A stretch of 6,470 nucleotides of DNA from Planctomycetaceae bacterium. GTDB taxonomy: Bacteria > Planctomycetota > Planctomycetia > Pirellulales > Pirellulaceae. The notes below the pieces were generated by a model. The model was not told the origin of the DNA. It did not search any database and worked only from the letters and a program-made list of their open reading frames with translations. Position numbers and translations under genes: made by a program. Location: assembly GCA_002702965.1 (NCBI GenBank), contig PADE01000127.1:34901-41370 (forward strand), given 5' to 3'. Positions within the stretch are counted from its first letter, which is position 1, and each line of letters starts with the position of its first letter. Below, piece by piece: positions 1 to 5,086 of this stretch.

Positions 1-1104
1 ACGGGTGAGGCCGCCCCGCCAGAGTTCACGGTCACCCTCGACCAACTCCAGCCGTCCGTCGCGGTAGCGGGCCGCGGCGTGGGGCCACACGAAGCTGGTG
101 TCGAAGGCCAGATCGATCCGCTTGTCGAGCGATCGCTCCGGAGCAAAGGCGGGGGCGAAGTACCGCCGATGGTACTGCGCATGCCACATCAGATGGGTCC
201 CGCGCACGGCCGCGTACAGCCAGCGGATGCGCTGCGGCTGCCGGCCCGGACCGACCTGGACAAAACTGCCCCGCGGCAGCTGCCAGCCATCGCGGGTCAA
301 GAGGGTTTCGACCCCCGCGGTCACCGGCAGGTAACCGTCCGATTGCACGCACAGGTACTCGGGGACGCCGTTGGTCGAGAGTTGGACTTCCCCGTAGGTG
401 AAATCGAGATCGGGCCGGGTGACCGTCATCACCCCGCTCTGATAGTTGCGGCGGTTCAAAAAATAGGCGTCGCCGATGCGAGCGGCGGGAAACGACACGT
501 AACGGCTCGCGGTGTGGGTCAGATATTGGTAGTAGTACGCACCCTCGCGCGCCGCCTCGGACAACACGCTGACCGATGCCACGGTCAGCAATTTCTCGTC
601 TGGCGAGTCGATCTCAATCGTTTTGAGGAGTTCACCGTGCGCGGGGTCAAATTGATAAATCTTGCGCACCGCGAGTGCCGACGTATGGTTCAGACAATCG
701 ACGATCACGTGCGGGGTTGGCCCGTCGAGTCGGCTGTGGACGCCGATCACCTGGTCGTCGAGTTCGGAACTTGGCAGACCGTCGAGCAGGATGTAGCGGT
801 CGACGCTGCCGGTTTGCGCAGCCTCCCAGAGGGTCGGAAAGCGGAGTGACTTGAGGTACCCGTGGGCGGCGTCGATCACCACTTCCAAGCGTCCTTGAGG
901 ATCGCGGAAGGTGGTCGCGTCCGCCGGCTGCCGAGGTGCAGGCCGGACGTCGATCGGGGCCCGGTTGCTGAGGATCGGTCCGAGCGCCTGCCGCTGGCCA
1001 CCCCGTCCGCCGACGGGCGCCGCTTGTTGGGCGAAGGCGCTACCGGTGAGGAGGAATGTCAACAGCCAGGGAAACGGCAGACGTCTGCTCGGTGGGTCGT
1101 ACAT
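1..1104 (-). CDS. Secreted protein of unknown function, 3' end beyond the left edge
   Basis: An uninterrupted minus-strand frame runs from an ATG at 1104-1102 to the window edge (368 codons, no stop reached). The N-terminus is a clear Sec signal peptide: basic SRR at residues 6-8, then a hydrophobic run of about PFPWLLTFLLTGSAFA, with a likely AFA|QQ cleavage near residue 26. A Pro/Gly/Arg-rich stretch follows (about 27-65), then a beta-rich region with motifs such as GRLEVVIDAAHGYLKSLRF, SVDRYILLDGLP, REGAYYYQYLTHTASRYVSF and IDLAFDTSFVWP. I do not recognise the family. A beta-sandwich domain of an extracytoplasmic, perhaps carbohydrate-related, protein is a guess. Another in-frame ATG lies at 1110-1108. 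I prefer 1104 because a weak GAGA sits 6 bases before it but directly abuts the other. The long plus-strand frames over this region lack any start signal or recognisable domain and look like shadows. Confidence 0.82.
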   Translation of the reverse strand, partial: MYDPPSRRLPFPWLLTFLLTGSAFAQQAAPVGGRGGQRQALGPILSNRAPIDVRPAPRQPADATTFRDPQGRLEVVIDAAHGYLKSLRFPTLWEAAQTGSVDRYILLDGLPSSELDDQVIGVHSRLDGPTPHVIVDCLNHTSALAVRKIYQFDPAHGELLKTIEIDSPDEKLLTVASVSVLSEAAREGAYYYQYLTHTASRYVSFPAARIGDAYFLNRRNYQSGVMTVTRPDLDFTYGEVQLSTNGVPEYLCVQSDGYLPVTAGVETLLTRDGWQLPRGSFVQVGPGRQPQRIRWLYAAVRGTHLMWHAQYHRRYFAPAFAPERSLDKRIDLAFDTSFVWPHAAARYRDGRLELVEGDRELWRGGLTR

Positions 1105-1205
1105 CGGCATTCTCGATCGAGACGTCACAAGCATCTCGGCGGCCTGGGCACATCGCGGGGTGCCAACGGCCCCACGTGGAGGTGCCGATTCGGTTCCGGC
1201 GCCTT

Positions 1206-1214
1206 ATTGTACCA
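1206..1214 (-). promoter_or_regulatory. Candidate extended -10 promoter for the secreted protein gene
   Basis: On the minus strand the sequence reads TGGTACAAT: a -10 hexamer TACAAT one base from consensus, preceded by the TGn of an extended -10. It stands out in GC-rich surroundings. No -35 match is found 17 bases upstream (CCGCGT), which fits an extended -10 or activator-dependent promoter. Transcription would begin near 1199 and leave a leader of about 95 bases before the ATG at 1104. This is inferred from sequence alone. Confidence 0.4.
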
Positions 1215-1218
1215 GGTT

Positions 1219-1231
1219 CGTTGGCACAACG
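1219..1231. promoter_or_regulatory. Palindrome in the promoter spacer, possible operator
   Basis: CGTTG-GCA-CAACG is a perfect 5-base inverted repeat around 3 central bases. It starts five bases upstream of the extended -10 of the secreted-protein gene and reaches into the -35 position. A further GTGCCAAC at 1160-1167 is the exact reverse complement of GTTGGCAC at 1220-1227, so a related half-site lies downstream of the predicted transcription start. The regulator is unknown, and chance cannot be excluded for arms this short. Confidence 0.25.
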
Positions 1232-1473
1232 CGGACGGGCGGCCCCCGCGGTTGGGGCGTGAGCCGTGGTAGGCGCCGCGCGAAGAGGGTGGCGCCCGAC
1301 CGTGTCACAATCGTCTTCATGCCGCGCGGCACGTCCGCTTGTCCATCCAAGTCTACCAGCTGGGGTTGAGCGGCTAACTCGCGCGGGCGTCTCACTTCGC
1401 TGGCGGATCACAGCCGGACCGAGCTGCGCCGCGCGATCGAACCGGTCCAGGGGTGTCGCGGGGAGCGGTTCGC

Positions 1474-1689
1474 TCAGTCACCCCGAGTTGCACTCGACAG
1501 TTTGACGCCCGCCTCGTCGCGTTTGCTGCGCAGCCGCTGAACGAGTCCCACGTGATTCGAAATAATATCGTCGAACTGCGCCCCGCATGTCGGACACTCG
1601 GTGGCCAGCTCATCGTGTAAGGCGACCTTGCAGTAGTCGCAGCGGATATTCCGGAAGTCGACCAAGATCGAGGCAAACAGGGTGGTCAT
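1474..1689 (-). CDS. Small zinc-ribbon protein (71 residues)
   Basis: The ATG at 1689-1687 opens a 71-residue protein ending in TGA at 1476-1474. It carries two paired cysteine knuckles: C17-D-Y-C20 and C32-P-T-C35, separated by 11 residues, a four-cysteine zinc-ribbon arrangement (seen directly). The short N-terminus (MTTLFASILVDFRNIR) is not a convincing signal peptide, so a cytoplasmic protein is likely. A C-terminal helix-like, charged segment follows (HVGLVQRLRSKRDEAGVK). Zinc binding is inferred from the motif, and nucleic-acid or protein binding is possible but not shown. The frame stays open far upstream, but the extension is rich in Arg and Ala without motifs, so I use the internal ATG. 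The Shine-Dalgarno is poor (GAG about 6 bases before the ATG). It is divergent from the selenoprotein gene. Confidence 0.7.
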   Translation of the reverse strand: MTTLFASILVDFRNIRCDYCKVALHDELATECPTCGAQFDDIISNHVGLVQRLRSKRDEAGVKLSSATRGD

Positions 1690-1897
1690 GAGTGGCTCGC
1701 GGGTTGGGGTTTCACAGAAGCAGCTGTGTGGGTGACGCCGGCGGGACCGGGCACTGCGTGTGAGCTTGGCAGAAATATGCGATCGATGCCAGCCGAGTGG
1801 CGCCGGCGGCCTGCAGTCCGAGGCAGTTTGCGGTGCCAAGCGCGCCTCGTAGGAGAGGCGCCGGGGTGTCTCTCGCGTCGCGATCCCCCGATCGAGG

Positions 1898-1926
1898 TTT
1901 TCGGCGCCCAGTTGTCGGTCTATAGT
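1898..1926 (+). promoter_or_regulatory. Candidate promoter of the selenoprotein gene
   Basis: TATAGT at 1921-1926 differs from the -10 consensus by one base. Seventeen bases upstream is TTTTCG at 1898-1903, a weak -35. Transcription would begin near 1933, about 31 bases before the GTG start. This placement also argues against using the ATG at 1928, which would lie before the transcription start. Confidence 0.4.
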
Positions 1927-1953
1927 GATGGTTGGTCTTTTCCCTTTGCTAGC

Positions 1954-1958
1954 GAGGT
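1954..1958 (+). promoter_or_regulatory. Ribosome binding site that selects the GTG start
   Basis: GAGGT lies 5 bases before the GTG at 1964-1966. It decides the start: translation from here yields a basic MKRAR followed by a hydrophobic stretch, a normal signal peptide, whereas the upstream ATG at 1928 would place a hydrophobic extension before the basic segment. Confidence 0.55.
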
Positions 1959-1963
1959 GTGTT

Positions 1964-3112
1964 GTGAAACGAGCTCGACTTGCTGCGCTGGTGGCGCTGG
2001 CTGCCAGCTGCGCGACGCCCCTGCCGGCGCCGGCCGACGCCCCGCGGAGTCTTGCCCAGGCCGAGACCCTGTCGCAACAGTCAGGCCGCCCGATCCTGGC
2101 GATCGTCGGACGGGACACGTGAGGTGCCTGTAAGGCGTTGGAGAAACGGTTGGTCAGTGACCGTGCTCTGACGCCTCTGGTGGCGCAGTTTGTGCCCCTG
2201 AAGGTGGATGTCTCGACGGCGGATTGGAAGCAGTTGGCGCGGCGTTATCCGGTGCCGGGTAATACCATCCCAATCGTCTATGTGATCCGCGCGGATGGCG
2301 AGAAGATCTTCGCCGGGCGCAGCGCGCTGTCGGGTGGCGAACTGCCCCGGATGCTCAGAGCGGCCCGACGGCAGTCGGGGGGGACTCTGAACGGCGACCA
2401 ATACAAGCTGGTGCAGCAGGCGGTTCAGACCGGCCAGGAGGCACTCGCGCGGGGGGATGTGGCCGGTTCGGTGCGCGCTGTTCGTCCGTTGTCCAAGCTA
2501 GGGCCGCTGGGTGAACTTCCGAGTTATGCCCAACCGGTTCGGCAGGCCAATGCGCTGGTCCAGAAGATTGTGCGCAGAGGGCACGTCGAGCTCGCAGCCG
2601 CACAGAAACAGCTCGCCCAAAAGGAGCACGCGCCCGCGGGTGCACTGGCGTTGGTGACGGCCGAGCGGACCTATGGCGCCTTCCCGGAATTGAAGAAGCT
2701 ACTGGTCGCGGAAGTTCGCAAGGCCTCACGTGACGCGCAGCAGAAGTCGCTGTTGGTCCAAGCCAAGGCCATCGACAAGGCGCGGCTGCGGGCCTCGGTG
2801 CGCGGTGGGCGCAAACAGGCGATTTCTGACTTGACGTCGCTCGCGATCCGTTACCGGGACGGACCGGCGGAGGCGACCGTGTTGGAGGTACTGCGCGAAT
2901 TGGCCGGTAAAGATTATGTGGTGCCGAGTCTCCAGGCCGGCGCGTATCGCAGCTGGCAGGACGCTTCGGGGAAATTTCGCGTCGTTGCCCGGTTGATCGG
3001 CGTGACGGGATCCAAGGTGGAACTGGAACGCAAGGACGGTCAAAAGGTGACCGTCCCGCTGACGCGTCTCAGCGCCATCGATCGGGCTCTGCTCGAGACC
3101 CGGAAAGAATGA
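1964..3112 (+). CDS. Exported thioredoxin-like selenoprotein with C-terminal SHD1 domain (TGA read as Sec53)
   Basis: Read through the TGA at 2120-2122, this frame gives 382 residues and ends in TGA at 3110-3112. Residues 1-26 look like an export signal (KRAR, then LAALVALAAS). Cleavage may follow ADA near residue 26, or C16 may be lipidated, though the AASC lipobox is weak. Residues about 28-140 resemble the thioredoxin-like proteins that read WCxxCK: U53-G-A-C56-K-A-L-E-K, then FVPLKVDV, and a TIP motif with the expected cis-proline at P103. The usual Trp before the redox pair is Thr here. Residues about 140-320 are charged and probably helical, family unknown. Residues about 325-377 match SHD1, with RSWQD, GKFRVVARL, KVELERKDG and VPLTRLSAIDRALL. 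A thiol/selenol redox role outside the cytoplasm is inferred. The alternatives are a nonsense mutation in a CxxC gene or a sequencing error, but the stem-loop after the TGA argues against both. An in-frame TTG at 2138 would drop the signal and the redox site. Confidence 0.8.
2120..2122 (+). other. In-frame TGA predicted to encode selenocysteine
   Basis: The codon order is GAC ACG TGA GGT GCC TGT AAG, that is D-T-U-G-A-C-K. The TGA stands three residues before C56, at the first redox position of a CxxC motif. Both flanks share one frame and both carry thioredoxin-fold sequence. Sec replacing the N-terminal Cys of CxxC is a known pattern in thioredoxin-like selenoproteins. Confidence 0.8.
2133..2176 (+). 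promoter_or_regulatory. Bacterial SECIS-like stem-loop
   Basis: The lower stem pairs AGGCGUUGGAG (2133-2143) with CUCUGACGCCU (2166-2176), 11 pairs including two G-U wobbles. An internal loop follows (A2144, A2145 against G2165). The upper stem pairs ACGGUU (2146-2151) with GACCGU (2159-2164), six pairs including one U-G. The apical loop is GGUCAGU (2152-2158). The loop starts 29 bases after the UGA, within the range reported for bacterial SECIS elements, and has G at its first position, as SelB-binding loops do. An alternative top, GGUC-AGU-GACC (2152-2162), keeps G within the first two loop bases. The element lies inside the coding sequence, as bacterial SECIS elements do. The folding was done by eye. 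Confidence 0.75.
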
Positions 3113-3136
3113 TGTCTGCTGGTCCTCTCGGCGACG

Positions 3137-5086
3137 TCAGTCGATGTACAAGAACTCGCTCGTGTTGAACACCGCGAGGCAGACGTCGGTTAGCGCCGCG
3201 GCGTCGATCGGATCGATGTCGACAGGGCAGGGCAGGGGCAGGGCAAGCGATTCCCGTGAGCGCCGCTGAGTGGACAGCAGGGTTCTCTGGCGTCCGTAGA
3301 AAGTGGCCAACAGGTGTTGCTCGGTCGCGGTTGGGGGGCGACAGAGGACCCGCCAAAAGAGATCGCGGTAGGTCGCCTGGTCGACGGTGCTGCGTTCCGC
3401 GAGCAGCGCGCCGGCGAGTCGTTTCGCGGCATCTAAGGCAAATCGGGAATTGAGCAGCAACAACGATTGAGGGGCGGTGGTCGACTGGCTCCGCCGCGGA
3501 CAGCTGGCGTTGCCGTCGGGGCGATCGAACGCTTCGAACATCGGGTACCGTAAATTGCGGCGGGCGAACAGGTAGATGCTGCGGCGGTAGTGGTCGGCTT
3601 GCCGTGTGGTCACGTTCCACTGATTTTTCAGCAACGTTTTGAGCAGCTCGGGAGGAAGCGGGGGCATCACGCCGGGACCGCCGCGCGCCGCCGAGAGCGA
3701 GCCGGAGACCGACAACATCGCATCGCGCAGCGCCTCACCCGAAAGTCGCCGCCGCGGGAACCGGGCGAGCCACACGTTGTCGGGATCACGCTGTCCGTTG
3801 TCTGTGGCCTGCGTTCTCTGGCGATAGGTCGTCGATGTGATGAGCAGCCGATGCAGCTGTTTCAAACTCCAGCCTTGGTGGGGCAGTTCGACGGCCAGCC
3901 AATCGAGCAGCGCGGGGTGCGAGGGCTCCTCGCCGATCGTGCCAAAATCGCTGGGTGTTCGGCAGAGGCCTTCGCCGAAGTGAAACTGCCACAGCCGATT
4001 TGCGATGACCCGCGCCGTCAACGGGTTGCTGGGCGTGGTCAGCCAGTGGGCCAGCGCGGTGCGACGCCCGCTGGATCCGTCGGCAGGTCGAGCCGTCAGG
4101 GGCGCCGCCGAAGGATTGGCGATCCGCGGGGCGGCCGCGGTCACCGCGGGTCCTTGGCGCCGCCAGTCTCCGCGGATCATCAGATGGCTGACCGGTGGGT
4201 CGCCCTGCTCGCTGAGGACGCTCAGTGACTGATTGCGTTTGACCCGTACGGCGGGCTCGAAGACGGCCCGCAAGCGGTAGAAATCCGCCTGGCTGATCGG
4301 ATCGTACTTGTGGTCGTGGCACTGGGCGCAGCCAATTTGGAGTGCGAGCAGAACACTGCCCACGGTCCCGGTCAGTTCGTTCAAGACGTTGTGGAGCCGC
4401 TCCTGCTGCGAGTTGATATCCGGCATGTCGGGCCCCGAGAGGCAGAACGCGGTGGCGATCTGCGCCCCCTTGTCGCCCGGCGCGAGCTCGTCACCGGCGA
4501 GTTGCAGCGCGATGAACCGGTCGTAGGGCATGTCGGCATTGAGCGCGTCGATGACCCAATCTCGGAATTTCCAGGCTTCCTCCCGGGCCTTGTCGAACTC
4601 GAATCCATCGGTGTCCGCAAAACGCGCCAGATCGAGCCAATGTTGGGCCGCGTGCTCGCCGGACTGGGGGTCGCTCAGTAGGCGATCGACGAGTCGTTCG
4701 TAAGCGTCCGGTGACGTGTCTGCGTTCCATCGGGTGATCTCTCCAGGACGCGGCGGCAGGCCCCGCACATCGAAGGACAGACGGCGCAGGAGAGTGGCCC
4801 GGGCGGCGGTTCCCGCCGACGTTAAACCACGCTCGGACCAGGCCGAGGCGAGCCAGCGGTCGATCGGCTGACGCGGGGATTGTCCGGGCGTCGCGGGTGC
4901 CCGCGGGGGACGCTGCAGAGGACGAAACGACCAGTGGTCGCGATCGTCGATGCTGATCGGGGGTTCGCTGAGCGACGGTTGGGCCACCGCTGCGACGCGG
5001 CCGGCCAGCAGGCAGCACACACACAACAGGGTCCGTAGCCAAACCTGCTGGGGACGGGGATTTGCGGTGCCGCGAGCTGCCATCAT
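3137..5086 (-). CDS. DUF1549/DUF1553 (PSCyt2/PSD1) exported protein with CxxCH motif
   Basis: This 649-residue protein starts at ATG 5086-5084 and ends in TGA. Its signal peptide spans about residues 15-35 (VWLRTLLCVCCLLAG, cleavage probable after AVA35). DUF1549 covers about 73-280, with HWLDLARFADTDGFE at 149-163 and the hallmark C253-A-Q-C256-H257-DHKYDPI, a CxxCH motif able to attach one heme c. DUF1553 covers about 345-600, with NPLTARVIANRLWQFHFGEG, DWLAVEL and FPRRRLSGEALRDAM. The N-terminal cytochrome domain (PSCyt1) found in many relatives is absent, so this is a compact member. A role in extracytoplasmic redox or polysaccharide metabolism is often suggested for the family, but the reaction is not settled. 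It overlaps the upstream DUF1501 gene by ATGA, which implies translational coupling. A weak GGAA lies 8 bases before the start. Confidence 0.9.
   Translation of the reverse strand: MMAARGTANPRPQQVWLRTLLCVCCLLAGRVAAVAQPSLSEPPISIDDRDHWSFRPLQRPPRAPATPGQSPRQPIDRWLASAWSERGLTSAGTAARATLLRRLSFDVRGLPPRPGEITRWNADTSPDAYERLVDRLLSDPQSGEHAAQHWLDLARFADTDGFEFDKAREEAWKFRDWVIDALNADMPYDRFIALQLAGDELAPGDKGAQIATAFCLSGPDMPDINSQQERLHNVLNELTGTVGSVLLALQIGCAQCHDHKYDPISQADFYRLRAVFEPAVRVKRNQSLSVLSEQGDPPVSHLMIRGDWRRQGPAVTAAAPRIANPSAAPLTARPADGSSGRRTALAHWLTTPSNPLTARVIANRLWQFHFGEGLCRTPSDFGTIGEEPSHPALLDWLAVELPHQGWSLKQLHRLLITSTTYRQRTQATDNGQRDPDNVWLARFPRRRLSGEALRDAMLSVSGSLSAARGGPGVMPPLPPELLKTLLKNQWNVTTRQADHYRRSIYLFARRNLRYPMFEAFDRPDGNASCPRRSQSTTAPQSLLLLNSRFALDAAKRLAGALLAERSTVDQATYRDLFWRVLCRPPTATEQHLLATFYGRQRTLLSTQRRSRESLALPLPCPVDIDPIDAAALTDVCLAVFNTSEFLYID

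Larger units (their letters stand above)
1105..1473. other. Intergenic region with no convincing gene
   Basis: This 369-base gap lies between two minus-strand genes. Short frames occur on both strands, but none has a start signal, a motif or a plausible composition. It holds the candidate promoter and palindrome annotated separately. An imperfectly spaced inverted pair, GGACCG at 1416-1421 and CGGTCC at 1443-1448, lies just after the zinc-ribbon gene and has no T-run, so I do not call it a terminator. Confidence 0.6.

Noticed and set aside
79..849. 256-codon plus-strand open frame
   Set aside because: It lies antisense to the secreted-protein frame. It has no recognisable domain, signal or ribosome site, and GC-rich DNA often keeps the opposite strand open.
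862..1369. Two overlapping plus-strand open frames
   Set aside because: They are rich in Arg, Gly and Pro without motifs, and they cross the start and promoter region of the minus-strand gene. They look like shadows.
1204..1395. 63-codon minus-strand frame in the intergenic gap
   Set aside because: It has a GTG start with no ribosome site and no recognisable motif, and it ends within the predicted -10 region. It is probably chance.
1463..1475. Hairpin GAGCG-GTT-CGCTC at the stop of the zinc-ribbon gene
   Set aside because: It has only five pairs, overlaps the stop codon and has no T-run after it in the direction of transcription, so a terminator is not supported.
1690..2118. Upstream extension of the zinc-ribbon frame (214 codons in all)
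   Set aside because: The extension runs antisense across the start of the selenoprotein gene, is Arg/Ala-rich and has no motifs. The internal ATG at 1689 gives a compact zinc ribbon.
2138..3112. A stand-alone 324-residue protein starting at TTG 2138
   Set aside because: There is no ribosome binding site, and the start falls just after the C56 codon. It would lose the export signal and the redox motif, while the upstream frame is continuous apart from the TGA.
1964..3112. Pseudogene with a nonsense mutation
   Set aside because: There is only one interruption, at the catalytic codon, with no frameshift and an intact C-terminal domain, and it is followed by a SECIS-like hairpin. Decay is less likely than recoding, though not excluded without the genome.
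3113..3136. Bidirectional terminator in the 24-base convergent gap
   Set aside because: I found no stable stem and no T-run on either strand. The two transcripts may end inside the opposing genes or by Rho.
3590..4681. Several plus-strand open frames over the DUF1549/1553 gene
   Set aside because: They are antisense to a gene with clear family motifs throughout, so they are shadows.
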